This document shows, one piece after another, positions 35,217-44,031 of a stretch of 64,000 bases of DNA. The notes beneath the pieces are model-generated. The model saw nothing but the letters and a program-made list of their open reading frames with translations, did not search any database and had not been told where the DNA came from. Every line of letters starts with the position of its first letter. The first letter of the stretch is position 1. Made by a program: the position numbers and the translations under genes. This DNA is from Streptomyces sp. HmicA12 (GTDB lineage Bacteria; Actinomycetota; Actinomycetes; Streptomycetales; Streptomycetaceae): positions 172,134 through 236,133 of the forward strand of contig NZ_KB891804.1 in NCBI RefSeq assembly GCF_000373565.1, in the 5' to 3' direction.

Positions 35217-36452
35217 TCATCCCGCCAGCTCCCGCTCCAGCGGCGTCCGAAAACGGGGAGTCACCCGGACCCCGCCAAGCCACGCAGCGACCCGCTCGGC
35301 CTCCGACGTGACCGCCCGCGCGGCCGCCCGGCCCCCGGACTCGTCGAGGAACCGCCACACCACCTCCCCGCCCGCGCCCTGCGCCCAGCCCCCTACGATC
35401 CGCCCGTTCCACCACACCGTCGGCCCGATGTTGCCGCTGCCGTCGAAGAGCGCGGCCCGCAGCTCCGGCGGGCAGTACCAGTCGCGCTCCTGCCACCCCA
35501 TGGCCGTCGGATCGAGCCCGGGCAGCAGCGCGGCCCAGGGCTCGACCTCCTCGGCGGGCGCGTCGAGGAGGCCCGGCAGCACGTACCCCGTGGCGCCGGA
35601 GTCCAGCGACACCGCCACCGCCTCCGTCGCGGCCAGCGCCTTGCGCACGTCCGTGACCTTCCACCCCGTCCACCACTTCAGATCCGCCTCGGTCGCGGGC
35701 CCGCACACCGCGAGCCACCGCCCCAGCAGCTCCGACTGGGCCTCCGCGAGGGGGAGTTCGGGATGCGGCGGCGCGACCGCCCAGCGGAACTGCGACGAGG
35801 TCCAGGAACCCAGCGGCCGCCCCCGCACCACCCGCCCCTCGACCCCGAGCACCCGCATCAGCCGCGACGAGAGCGTCTGCGGGGACTCGTGCCGGGTCCC
35901 CCTGCCGTACGTGAACCGCTCCTTCAGCCGGGGCTCGTCGACGGTGAGTTCGGCGACCGTGGCCTGCCCGCGCCGCTCCAGGGCGGCCAGCGCCGACCCC
36001 TCCACCTCGGCCAGCCACTCGGCCGTCAGCCGCCCTTCGCTGCCGCCCACCATGTCCTTGAGGAGCCCGGCCCGTGCCTTCGCCGCGACCGCGAGCCCCG
36101 TCGACGCGTGCACCGTCGCCGCCAGCTCCGCCGGGAACACGAACACCGTGTGCCGCATCCCGTGCATCCGCACCAGCGACCGGTCCTCGTACAGCGCGGC
36201 CTCCACCGCGGCCACCGTCTTCGAGGCGTCGGCGAGCCGCGCGCCGACCGCGAGGTACACGGTCGCAGGGTCCGTGCCGTGCAGCGCGACCAGTGACCGC
36301 GCCACCTCCTGCGGCGTCGTCGCCCGCGCCCCGGGGGAGAGCCGGTGCGCGAGGGCGAGGCGGGCCCGTCGCTCCGCGTCGCCGATGTGCCTCTTGGACG
36401 TAGGGGACGTAGGGGACGTAGGGGACGTAGGACCCGTGGACGTAGGACTCAT
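35217..36452 (-). CDS. Winged-helix DNA-binding domain protein (HTH_42/AlkZ-related)
   Basis: 411 residues of the HTH_42 family, whose better-known members (AlkZ, YcaQ) are DNA glycosylases that unhook crosslinks or remove bulky lesions. Seen: the N-terminal helical part RARLALAHRL, DPATVYLAVGARL, MHGMRHTVFVFPAELA; the middle RLMRVLGVEGRVVRGRPLGS with TSSQFRWA; C-terminal ALFDGSGNIGPTVWWNGRIV. I chose the ATG at 36452 (GGAAGG nine bases upstream). The N terminus carries a TSP tripeptide repeat encoded by 9-bp tandem units. Confidence 0.82.
   Translation of the reverse strand: MSPTSTGPTSPTSPTSPTSKRHIGDAERRARLALAHRLSPGARATTPQEVARSLVALHGTDPATVYLAVGARLADASKTVAAVEAALYEDRSLVRMHGMRHTVFVFPAELAATVHASTGLAVAAKARAGLLKDMVGGSEGRLTAEWLAEVEGSALAALERRGQATVAELTVDEPRLKERFTYGRGTRHESPQTLSSRLMRVLGVEGRVVRGRPLGSWTSSQFRWAVAPPHPELPLAEAQSELLGRWLAVCGPATEADLKWWTGWKVTDVRKALAATEAVAVSLDSGATGYVLPGLLDAPAEEVEPWAALLPGLDPTAMGWQERDWYCPPELRAALFDGSGNIGPTVWWNGRIVGGWAQGAGGEVVWRFLDESGGRAAARAVTSEAERVAAWLGGVRVTPRFRTPLERELAG
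36397..36447. repeat. 9-bp tandem repeat in a coding N terminus
   Basis: Four head-to-tail units GACGTAGGG/A (36397-36432) and a fifth at 36439-36447. They encode repeated Thr-Ser-Pro at the start of the winged-helix protein. Being a multiple of three, gain or loss of units would keep the frame. Confidence 0.85.
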
Positions 36453-36564
36453 GGCGCTCATCCTTCCGCAGCGGTCACCTGTTTGCCGTACTGGGCATGC
36501 GGGCCCCCCACGGCCCGCCGTTGACTGGGGCGACCAGATCGACGGTCTAGCGGAGGTGTTCCGG

Positions 36565-37053
36565 ATGGCGGGCAAGCGAAGCGGCGTACGGGCGATGGGT
36601 GCGGCGGCGGCCGTGGTGGCGCTGACGCTGGGCGCCGCGGGCTGCTCCGACGGCGACACCAGCCCGTCCGACGCGGCGTCCAAGGCCGGCTCCGCCGTCT
36701 CGTCGGCCGCCTCCAAGGCGTCGGACGTGGTCGCCTCCGCGACCGCCGAGGCGAGCCAGAAGTTCAACGAGTTCAAGGACGGCGTCGACGCCAAGGACGA
36801 CGTGAAGCTCGGCGACGTCGCCAAGGACGGCGACCGCTCCACGGTCCCGGTCACCGCCACCAACGGCCAGTCGTCGACCAAGTCGTACATGGTCCAGGTC
36901 GACTTCCGGGACGGCGGCGGCAACCTGCTCGACACGGTCGTGGTCAGCGTCGGCGACGTCGAGGCCGGCAAGTCCAAGGAGGCCACGGCCCGCAGCAACC
37001 GCTCCCTCGACGGCGACGTCACCGCCGACGTCTCCCGCGCGCTGCGGCACTGA
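36565..37053 (+). CDS. Putative lipoprotein (FxLYD-like)
   Basis: 162 residues. Signal with lipobox LTLGAAGCSDG (lipid anchor at Cys27). An alanine/serine-rich stalk follows (KAGSAVSSAASKASDVVASA), then a small beta domain (STVPVTATNGQSSTKSYMVQ, VDFRDGGGNLLDTVVVSVGD) like the FxLYD sandwich domain of secreted proteins. GGAGG lies eight bases before the ATG at 36565. Divergent from the winged-helix gene. Confidence 0.85.
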   Translation: MAGKRSGVRAMGAAAAVVALTLGAAGCSDGDTSPSDAASKAGSAVSSAASKASDVVASATAEASQKFNEFKDGVDAKDDVKLGDVAKDGDRSTVPVTATNGQSSTKSYMVQVDFRDGGGNLLDTVVVSVGDVEAGKSKEATARSNRSLDGDVTADVSRALRH

Positions 37054-37072
37054 ACGACGGGGCGCGCACGCC

Positions 37073-38419
37073 ATGAGCAGCCCCGCCGAACGAGCCGCCC
37101 ACGGCAAACGCGCCCGCAAGCACGCCCCGCGCTCCTCGCACGCGCCCTGGATCCCGGCCGCCGACCGCTCCGACCCGATCGTCGTGCTGGAACGCCAGGG
37201 CGCCGACCGGCTGCCCGACCTGCTGCCCATCCGCTACGGGCGGATGGCGTCGAGCCCGTTCGCGTTCCTGCGGGGCGCCCCGGCCGTCATGGCGGGCGAT
37301 CTTGCGGCCGGCGGCCACACCGGTCTGACCGTCCAGCTCTGCGGCGACGCACACCTGTTGAACTTCGGCTTGTTCGCGTCCCCGGAACGCGCCCTCCTCT
37401 TCGACCTGAACGACTTCGACGAGACGTACCCGGGGCCGTTCGAATGGGACGTCAAACGGCTCGCCGCCTCGATCGCCGTCGCCGCCCGCGACAACGGCCA
37501 CGGCGACAAGCAGGCGTACCGGGCCGCGCGGGCGAGCGCGACGGCGTACCGCGCCAACATGCGGCGGCTCGCCGCCCTCGGTGAACTCGCCGTCTGGTAC
37601 GAGCGAATAGACGCCCACGACCTGCTCCCGCTGGTCCGCTCCGCACGCCACCGGCGCCGCGCCGAGCACACCCTGGCGGCGGCCACCCGCCGCGACAGCC
37701 TGCACGCGCTGGCCAAACTCACCGAGACGACGCCCGACGGCCGCCGCCGCATCGCCCACGACCCGCCGCTCCTGGAACCGGCCGGAGTCACGGACGCGGC
37801 CGCCATCCGCAAGATGTTCGGCGACTACCGCTCCACACTCGCCGAGGAACGCCGCCGCCTGCTCGACCGCTACCGCTTCGTGGACGCGGCCCGCAAGGTC
37901 GTCGGCGTCGGCAGCGTCGGCACCCGCTGCTTCATCGTGCTGCTCGCCGGACGGGACGCGGACGACCCGCTCTTCCTCCAGATCAAGGAGGCGACGCGCT
38001 CGGTGATCGAGGAGCACGTCCCGCACCACGGCCCGTACCTCCACCCCGGTCACCGCGTCGTCTCGGGCCAGCGCCTCCTCCAGGCCGCCGGCGACATCTT
38101 CCTCGGCTGGATGACGGGCCCCCAGGGACGCGCCTTCTACTGGCGCCAGCTGCGCGACATGAAGGGCTCGGCGGACGTCGCCGGCATGCCCCCGGACGAA
38201 CTCCTCGGCTACGCCCGCCTGTGCGGCACCGCGCTGTCCCGCGCCCACGCCCGCTCCGGCGACCGCATCGGCATCGCCTCCTACCTCGGCAGCGCGGACA
38301 CCTTCGACCGCGCCATCGCCTCCTTCGCCCTGCGCTACGCCGACCAGACCGCCACGGACCACGCCACACTGCGGCGGGCGATCGCGGCGGGCGTGGTGAC
38401 GGCGGCCGCGGGCGTGTAG
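37073..38419 (+). CDS. DUF2252 family protein
   Basis: 448 residues. Marks of the family, which looks like a distant kinase/phosphotransferase fold: RYGRMASSPFAFLRGAP, LCGDAHLLNFGLFASPERAL, FDLNDFDETYPGPFEWDVKR and LQIKEATRSVIEEH, with RVVSGQRLLQAAGDIFLGWM near the end. The HLLNFG and DFDE motifs recall the catalytic and metal loops of kinases. Activity unknown. It begins 20 bases after the lipoprotein gene, so both may be one transcript. Confidence 0.88.
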   Translation: MSSPAERAAHGKRARKHAPRSSHAPWIPAADRSDPIVVLERQGADRLPDLLPIRYGRMASSPFAFLRGAPAVMAGDLAAGGHTGLTVQLCGDAHLLNFGLFASPERALLFDLNDFDETYPGPFEWDVKRLAASIAVAARDNGHGDKQAYRAARASATAYRANMRRLAALGELAVWYERIDAHDLLPLVRSARHRRRAEHTLAAATRRDSLHALAKLTETTPDGRRRIAHDPPLLEPAGVTDAAAIRKMFGDYRSTLAEERRRLLDRYRFVDAARKVVGVGSVGTRCFIVLLAGRDADDPLFLQIKEATRSVIEEHVPHHGPYLHPGHRVVSGQRLLQAAGDIFLGWMTGPQGRAFYWRQLRDMKGSADVAGMPPDELLGYARLCGTALSRAHARSGDRIGIASYLGSADTFDRAIASFALRYADQTATDHATLRRAIAAGVVTAAAGV

Positions 38420-38499
38420 GGCCCGGGGATCCGACGGCAGTGGTCGTGCGGGGCCCCGGCTCTGACCGCAACGCGCTCCGACGGGCTACGCTCAGTCAC

Positions 38500-39105
38500 G
38501 TGCCTCCGACACCAGAGCCCGAGGCCACAGGCCCGGAAACCGTCATCGCCATCGCCGCGTCCGCCGGCGGGATCTCCGCCCTGACCAGCCTCCTGGCGGG
38601 ACTCGGCGCGGACTTCCCGGTCCCCGTCCTCATCGTCCAGCACCTGGACCCCCGCCACCGCACGGTCCTTGCCGACATCCTCGACCGACGCACCGAGCTC
38701 GCCGTCAAACTCGCCGCGCAGGACGAGCCCATCCATCCCGGCACCGTCTACATCGCGCCGCCCGATCACCATCTCCTCGTCGAGCGGGGCCACACCCTCT
38801 CCCTCTCCCGGAGCCCGCTCGTCCATTTCCTGCGCCCCGCCGCCGACCTGCTCTTCGACTCCGTCGCCGACGCCTACGGTCCGTGCGCCGTCGCCGTCGT
38901 CCTGTCCGGCACCGGCAACGACGGGGCCAAGGGTGTGGTGGCGGTGAAGTCCGGGGGCGGTACGGTGATCGCCCAGGACCCGCAGACGGCGGAGTTCCGC
39001 GGCATGCCGGAGGCGGCGTTGAGTACGGGAGCGGTCGACTTCGTGCTACCTCTGGAGGAGATTCCCGCGGTGATCCGCGGACTCGTCGGTGTCGAGCGGC
39101 AGTAG
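38500..39105 (+). CDS. Stand-alone CheB-type methylesterase domain
   Basis: 201 residues without a receiver domain. The catalytic triad is visible: Ser in IAIAASAGGISAL, His in LIVQHLDPRHR, Asp in LSGTGNDGAKGV. In chemotaxis CheB removes methyl groups from receptor glutamates, but no chemoreceptor or flagellar gene is in this window and the genus is not motile. Start is the GTG at 38500. It lies 19 bases before the CheR-PAS gene, forming one operon with it. The target is probably a non-chemotactic sensor (inference). Confidence 0.9.
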   Translation: MPPTPEPEATGPETVIAIAASAGGISALTSLLAGLGADFPVPVLIVQHLDPRHRTVLADILDRRTELAVKLAAQDEPIHPGTVYIAPPDHHLLVERGHTLSLSRSPLVHFLRPAADLLFDSVADAYGPCAVAVVLSGTGNDGAKGVVAVKSGGGTVIAQDPQTAEFRGMPEAALSTGAVDFVLPLEEIPAVIRGLVGVERQ

Positions 39106-39124
39106 AGGCAGTAGGTAGCAGACG

Positions 39125-40993
39125 ATGAGCGAAGTACCCCGCGACGCGGAGCCGGACGAGGAGCTGGAGGACCTTCTCGAATTCCTGCGGGACGCCCGTG
39201 GCTTCGACTTCACCGGCTACAAACGTTCGTCCCTCGGCCGCCGCATCCGCAAGCGCATGGCCGACATCGGCATCGAGTCGTACTCCGACTACCGCGACCA
39301 GCTCGAGACGAACACCGACGAGTTCAGCTCGCTCTTCAACACCATCCTCATCAACGTCACCTCCATCTTCCGTGACGCCGACGCCTGGACGTACCTCCAG
39401 CGCGAGGTGCTCCCCGAACTCCTCGCCCAGCTCGGCGCGGAGGAGGAGATCCGGGTGTGGAGCGCGGGCTGCTCCAGCGGCGAGGAGGCGTACTCCCTCG
39501 CGATCATGTTCGCGGAGGCGCTCGGCCTCGACGAGGCCCTGACCCGCGTCAAGATCTACGGCACCGACGTCGACGACGAGGCGCTGCGCGACGCCCGCTC
39601 CGGCCTCTACCCGGCCAGGACCCTGGAACCGCTCTCCGCCGAGCTGCGCGACAAGTACTTCGAGCAGAACGGCTCGCAGTACAGCTTCCGCTCCGACCTG
39701 CGCCGCCGGGTCATCTTCGGCCGCCACGACATCACCCGTGACGCCCCCATCTCCCGCCTCGACCTGCTGGTCTGCCGCAACGCGCTGATGTACTTCAACG
39801 TCGAGGCGCAGACCCAGATCATCGACCGGTTCCACTTCGCGCTGCGCGAGGGCGGCTTCCTCTTCCTCGGCAAGGCCGAGATGCTGCTCAACGACGCCGA
39901 CCGGTTCGACGTCGTCTCCATGCGCCAGCGCATCTTCCGCCGCCGGCCCGGCGGCCACGCCACGCCCTACCAGCCCACCGGGGTCAAGCTGCGCACCGGC
40001 TTCGGCGGCGAGATGCAGAGCGTGGCCCGCAACCGCCAGCTGCGCGACCTGATCCTCGACTCCTCGCCCGGCGCCGCACTCGCCGTGGACACCGAGGGCA
40101 TCGTCGTCTTCATCAACCACCACGCCCGCGCCCAGTTCGGCCTGACCGCGAGCGACGTGGGCCGCCCCTTCCAGGACCTCGAGGTCTCCTACCGTCCGGT
40201 CGAACTGCGCTCCCTGATCGACCAGGCCACGCACGAACGCCGCACCCTGCGGATCAACGGCGCCGAGCGCAGGTCCGGCGAGGACCTCCAGTACTTCGAC
40301 ATCCTGGTCCAGCCGCTGGCCGGTACGGGCGGCCTGTCCGCCGCCACCAACATCACGTTCACCGACGTCACCGTCGCCACCCAGCTCAAGGCCGAGGTCA
40401 AGCGAGTGCGTGAGGATCTGGAGACCGCGTACGAGGAACTCCAGTCCACGAACGAGGAGTTGGAGACCACCAACGAGGAACTCCAGTCCTCCATCGAGGA
40501 ACTGGAGACGACGAACGAGGAACTCCAGTCCACGAACGAGGAGTTGGAGACCACCAACGAGGAACTCCAGTCCGGCAACGAGGAACTGGAGACCATGAAC
40601 GAGGAGATGCGCATCCGCAGCGAGGAGCTCGACGAGGCCCGCGCCTTCCTGGAGGGCGTCCTCACCTCCATCGCGGCCGCCGTCGTCGTCCTCGACAAGG
40701 ACCTCACCGTCAAGAGCTGGAACCGCGGCGCCGCCGACCTGTGGGGCCTGCGCGCGGACGAGGCGTCCGAACAGCCCTTCTTCGGCCTGGACTTCGGGCT
40801 GCCGACCGGCCGGCTGCGCCCCGTCGTCGAGGACTGCATCAAGACCCGCAAGCGCGGCCTGCCCGTGGAGATCGCCGCCGTGAACCGCCTCGGCCGAAGC
40901 ATCGTCTGCACCGTGCACTGCAGTCCGTTCGACGGCCACCGCGGCGGAGTCGTGCTCCTGATGGAAGAAGACCGGAGCGACGGCGCTTCCTGA
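39125..40993 (+). CDS. CheR-type methyltransferase with coiled coil and PAS domains
   Basis: 622 residues. CheR part at 1-285: N-terminal helical domain, SAM-binding RVWSAGCSSGEEAYSLAIMF, IYGTDVDDEALRDAR, and DLLVCRNALMYFNVEAQTQI. A first PAS-like domain follows at about 290-420 (LAVDTEGIVVFINHHARAQF). Residues about 428-499 are a coiled coil made of near-identical EELxSTNEELETTN heptads. A C-terminal PAS follows at 505-610 (AAVVVLDKDLTVKSWNRGAA). The layout is that of CheR-PAS proteins that couple methylation to a sensor input. Follows CheB and precedes two GAF-ANTAR genes. Confidence 0.92.
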   Translation: MSEVPRDAEPDEELEDLLEFLRDARGFDFTGYKRSSLGRRIRKRMADIGIESYSDYRDQLETNTDEFSSLFNTILINVTSIFRDADAWTYLQREVLPELLAQLGAEEEIRVWSAGCSSGEEAYSLAIMFAEALGLDEALTRVKIYGTDVDDEALRDARSGLYPARTLEPLSAELRDKYFEQNGSQYSFRSDLRRRVIFGRHDITRDAPISRLDLLVCRNALMYFNVEAQTQIIDRFHFALREGGFLFLGKAEMLLNDADRFDVVSMRQRIFRRRPGGHATPYQPTGVKLRTGFGGEMQSVARNRQLRDLILDSSPGAALAVDTEGIVVFINHHARAQFGLTASDVGRPFQDLEVSYRPVELRSLIDQATHERRTLRINGAERRSGEDLQYFDILVQPLAGTGGLSAATNITFTDVTVATQLKAEVKRVREDLETAYEELQSTNEELETTNEELQSSIEELETTNEELQSTNEELETTNEELQSGNEELETMNEEMRIRSEELDEARAFLEGVLTSIAAAVVVLDKDLTVKSWNRGAADLWGLRADEASEQPFFGLDFGLPTGRLRPVVEDCIKTRKRGLPVEIAAVNRLGRSIVCTVHCSPFDGHRGGVVLLMEEDRSDGAS

Positions 40994-41017
40994 GCTGATG
41001 GGCGTACGCTGAAAAGC

Positions 41018-41866
41018 ATGGACCCCCAGGGCGGTTCGCCCGCAGAGGCCGCACTCGCCTGGCAGCGGGCGGCCAAGGCACGCGAGCGAGCCGACCGCAA
41101 TTTCACGATCGCGCGTCGGTACGAGCAGCTCGCTCTCGACACGGCGGACCCGCTCCACATCCGTCTCGCCCATCTCCACCGCACCACGGGGAACCGGCAC
41201 CAGGTCGCCGCGGAGCTGCTGCAGTCCCATGCGCGCCGCGCCGGGCGGTGGATCAGGGACGGTGGCCCGCCGCCCCTGTTCATGACCGGTGTCGCGGAGG
41301 TGTGCGGTACCGCCAGCGTCGCGGTGACCCTGATCGACGCGGAGCAGAACCAGCTCGCCACCGCCTCCTCCGACCAACCCTCGCGCGGCGCCCAGGACTT
41401 GGAGTACGTACTGGGGGAGGGGCCGGCCCGTGACGCGGTGCTCGCCCGCGGACCCGTGGACGTGTCGGGCGACGGCCTGGCCTCGCGCTGGCCCGGCTAC
41501 GGCCCGGCCGTCATGGAGCTGGGCATCGAGAAGGTGGTGGCCGTGCCGCTCGAGGTGCCCGGCGAGTGCATCGGCGCCCTCGCGGTCTTCGACCCACAGC
41601 CCGAATCGGCGTCCGCGACGCTCTTCACGCAGGTCGCCGACGCCCTGACCCGCAGCGTCTTCCTCGGATGCGACGCGATTCCCGGCTTCTTCGGCGGCAT
41701 CGACTACCGGGCGGAGGTGCACCAGGCGGCCGGAATGGTCGCGGGCCGGCTCAACTGCCGTGTCGCGGACGCACTGGAACTGGTCAAAGCCCGCGCCTTC
41801 TCCGACGGCCGACCCATCGCGGACGTCGCCCGGGATATCGTCCATGGACAACTCAAACTCGGCTAA
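41018..41866 (+). CDS. GAF-ANTAR domain protein
   Basis: 282 residues. N-terminal 75 residues are helical and charged (WQRAAKARERADRNFTIARR). A GAF-type sensor occupies about 85-215 (ASVAVTLIDAEQNQLATASS, GPVDVSGDGLASRWPGYGPA, VAVPLEVPGECIGALAVFDP). The C-terminal ANTAR domain is VHQAAGMVAGRLNCRVADAL then SDGRPIADVARDIVHGQL, which binds paired RNA hairpins to prevent termination. The gene follows CheR-PAS by 24 bp, on the same strand. Confidence 0.88.
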   Translation: MDPQGGSPAEAALAWQRAAKARERADRNFTIARRYEQLALDTADPLHIRLAHLHRTTGNRHQVAAELLQSHARRAGRWIRDGGPPPLFMTGVAEVCGTASVAVTLIDAEQNQLATASSDQPSRGAQDLEYVLGEGPARDAVLARGPVDVSGDGLASRWPGYGPAVMELGIEKVVAVPLEVPGECIGALAVFDPQPESASATLFTQVADALTRSVFLGCDAIPGFFGGIDYRAEVHQAAGMVAGRLNCRVADALELVKARAFSDGRPIADVARDIVHGQLKLG

Positions 41867-41880
41867 GAGAGGTCTCCACC

Positions 41881-42606
41881 GTGACGCTGCAGGAGCAGGA
41901 ACTCGCCGCGTTCTTCACCCGGTTGACGGGTGAGGCCGCTCGCGATCCGCTCGACACGCAGACCCTGCTCGCCACGCTCGTGGACAGCGGCAGGAGGCTG
42001 TTCGGCGCGCGGGGAGCGATCGTCCAGTACGTGCCGGGCCGCGGCCGCCTCGTGCAGACCGACGGTACCGACGCCGCCCTGCGCTCCCTGGTCCTCGACG
42101 CCGTCGCCTGGGGTGAGGGCCCCGGCTGCGACGCGCGGGCCACGGGCTGCGCCCTCATCGACGTGGACATCGACACCGGACCCTCGCGCGTGCGCTGGCC
42201 ACGCTGGGTCTCCCGCGCCCGCTCCCTGGGCATCGGCCGGGTCACCTCGCTGCCGCTGTACGGCAAGGACGGCCCGAGCGGCGCGCTCGTCCTGCTCGCC
42301 GACCCGGGGAGCCCGCTGAACGAGCACGCGCTCGCGCTGGCCCGCTCGCTGGCCGAGACCGCGGCGCACACCCTGTCGCTGCAGCGTGAGGTGTCCGAAG
42401 GCCGGGTGCTGGCAGGCCAGTTGGAGCACGCCCTGTCCAGCCGCGTCGTCGTCGAACAGGCCAAGGGCATCATCGCCGCTCGCCGGGACCTCACGCTCGA
42501 CGAGTCCTTCGAGTGCTTACGCCGTTACGCCCGGTCCCGTCAGCGCAAGGTGGCGGACGTGGCCCGCGAGATCACCGAGGGCAAGGACGAACTGCCCGTC
42601 GACTGA
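41881..42606 (+). CDS. GAF-ANTAR domain protein with a TTA codon
   Basis: 241 residues. GAF sensor at about 25-165 (DAVAWGEGPGCDARATGCAL, IGRVTSLPLYGKDGPSGALV); ANTAR at about 185-235 (SSRVVVEQAKGIIAARRDLT, CLRRYARSRQRKVADVAREI). Start is the GTG at 41881, 14 bases after the previous stop. Leu213, inside the ANTAR domain, is encoded by TTA (42517-42519). That codon is very rare in Streptomyces and is read by bldA tRNA, so full-length protein may be limited to late growth. Closed by a hairpin terminator. Confidence 0.9.
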   Translation: MTLQEQELAAFFTRLTGEAARDPLDTQTLLATLVDSGRRLFGARGAIVQYVPGRGRLVQTDGTDAALRSLVLDAVAWGEGPGCDARATGCALIDVDIDTGPSRVRWPRWVSRARSLGIGRVTSLPLYGKDGPSGALVLLADPGSPLNEHALALARSLAETAAHTLSLQREVSEGRVLAGQLEHALSSRVVVEQAKGIIAARRDLTLDESFECLRRYARSRQRKVADVAREITEGKDELPVD

Positions 42607-42624
42607 AGTGCCCTGTACAGACTC

Positions 42625-42660
42625 CGACGGCCGCCCCGGCACCTGCCGGAACGGCCGTCG
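42625..42660. terminator. Bidirectional hairpin terminator
   Basis: CGACGGCCG pairs with CGGCCGTCG across an 18-base GC-rich loop that has a smaller CCGGCA/TGCCGG stem. Placed between the convergent GAF-ANTAR and DUF1269 genes. Confidence 0.8.
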
Positions 42661-42675
42661 TACGAGCTCGGCGGG

Positions 42676-43248
42676 TCAGGAGGCGACGGTGGCCTGAGCC
42701 GTCTCCCGAGCCTGAGCCGTCTCCTGGGCCTGAGCCGTCTCCTGTGACTGGGCCTTCTCCTGCGCGGCCTTCGCCATCTCGCGCAGCGCCTCTTCCTCTT
42801 CGGTGCTCAGCGAGGTCTGCACCAACTGCCCGCCGAGCACGGCGAGTTCCGGCACGACCTTGTCCTTGGCGGCCTGCTTCACCAGGGCGAAGACGGCGGC
42901 GGCGCCCGGCCGGAGGTTCTGGCTGAGCTCCTTCATGAAGTTGTCGTTGATGCCGGTGTCCGTCACGGCCCCGCCCGCCGCTCCGGCGGCGGCGCCCACG
43001 GCGGCTCCCAGGAACGGCACCAGGAACAGCATCCCGATGACTCCGCCCCACAGCGCGCCACCGGCGGCACCGGTCGTGGTGTGGTTGACGGCCTGGTGCA
43101 GCTTGATCTTCCCGTCGCTCTCGCGCCGCTCGACGACGACGATGTCCTCGAGCTCGACCAGATGCTCACGGGTCATCGAAAGGACCTTGTCGCGAACCTG
43201 GTTGGCGGTGGCGAGGTCGTTGTAGGCGACGACGAACAGATTGCTCAT
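42676..43248 (-). CDS. DUF1269 family membrane-associated protein
   Basis: 190 residues. Starts [20 protein letters not shown] with the ferredoxin-like strand of DUF1269 and continues [20 protein letters not shown]. It then has a Gly/Ala-rich segment ([20 protein letters not shown]) that may insert in membrane, and a Glu-rich C terminus. The last 30 residues are hexapeptide repeats (QETAQA), encoded by three 18-bp DNA units at 42692-42745. Family function is unknown; often stress-linked. GGAGGAG lies before the ATG. Confidence 0.85.
   Translation of the reverse strand: MSNLFVVAYNDLATANQVRDKVLSMTREHLVELEDIVVVERRESDGKIKLHQAVNHTTTGAAGGALWGGVIGMLFLVPFLGAAVGAAAGAAGGAVTDTGINDNFMKELSQNLRPGAAAVFALVKQAAKDKVVPELAVLGGQLVQTSLSTEEEEALREMAKAAQEKAQSQETAQAQETAQARETAQATVAS
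42692..42745. repeat. 18-bp tandem repeat at the DUF1269 3' end
   Basis: GCCTGAGCCGTCTCC recurs at 42692, 42710 and 42728, giving an 18-bp period. It encodes a Gln/Glu/Thr/Ala hexapeptide in the C-terminal tail of the DUF1269 protein. Confidence 0.85.
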
Positions 43249-43478
43249 GGGTGCACTCCTCCGAGGCTTGTCCAGCGTGTGCGACGTGCCCGAGTTTAAG
43301 TGCCTTGTCCTATTTATGCCTCTCGGGAGTGAACGTCACTCACTGTTCGTTTCTGCTCACGAAGTCGGCCGACCGGGAACGAAGTGCATCCGAATCGAGT
43401 GCTCCGACGGAATAAAAGGCCCCGGCAGCCGCACGAACGGTCCCGGGCGTGGCCCACGCCGACAAGGAGCGCCGACAC

Positions 43479-43859
43479 ATGAAAGCTTCCGCTCACGTTC
43501 CGCCCGCCGAAGGGCGTGAGGGGCGGCCCATGGACGTCGCCACCATGCGCGCCACCGCGCGCCGCCTGCTCGCCGAGGACGCCGAACCACCCACCCCCGA
43601 AGAGCAGCACACCCTCGCCCTCACCTTGCGCGGCATGGTCATACTCGCCGTCCCCGAGGTCCTGAGCCTCGCCTCCGTACTGCCCACCGACGACGTACCC
43701 GCCAGCTGCGCCCGCGTCGGCGCAGGCGAGGCATGGTCCCGCCTGACCGTCGAGCCCCGCCCCGGCCTGCCGGCCCTGGCCGCCCACAACCGCCGCCTCG
43801 CCCGGTCCGTCGTCGCGATGTGCGACCACTACGAGACGCTGGGCGGGGCCTGCCGGTGA
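43479..43859 (+). CDS. DUF6415-like small protein
   Basis: 126 residues. I recognise the pattern MRATARRLLAEDAEPPTPEE, LTLRGMVILAVPEVLSLASV, LPTDDVPASCARVGAGEAWS, HNRRLARSVVAMCDHYETLG from a Streptomyces-only family often labelled DUF6415, sometimes found near natural-product genes. No activity is known. The ATG at 43479 has AAGGAG nine bases upstream; the frame is open from 43449. The neighbouring 43249-43478 gap holds the promoters of this gene and of the divergent DUF1269 gene. Confidence 0.7.
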   Translation: MKASAHVPPAEGREGRPMDVATMRATARRLLAEDAEPPTPEEQHTLALTLRGMVILAVPEVLSLASVLPTDDVPASCARVGAGEAWSRLTVEPRPGLPALAAHNRRLARSVVAMCDHYETLGGACR

Positions 43860-44031
43860 GGCGGGGGCGCCGAGCCGTCGAGGCTCGCCCGATCACGCGG
43901 GAACCATCCGCGGAGCGGCCGTCCCCGCGACCGGTCCAGGACTGAAGGCGGCAGTCCGGTTTCCGCCATGACGGACATCCGCCACCGCTGACAGCTGCGC
44001 CGGGGCGGCACCGCCAGCTAAACCCTTCCCC

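Noticed and set aside
36397..36447. CRISPR-like tandem array
   Set aside because: Units are 9 bp with no spacers and are inside a coding sequence.
38500..40993. Chemotaxis system
   Set aside because: There is no receptor, CheA, CheW, CheY or flagellar gene, and the genus is non-motile, so the CheB/CheR pair is treated as a different kind of signalling.
41566..41880. N-terminal extension of the second GAF-ANTAR frame
   Set aside because: It lies within the previous GAF-ANTAR gene in another frame; the GTG at 41881 starts at the GAF region.
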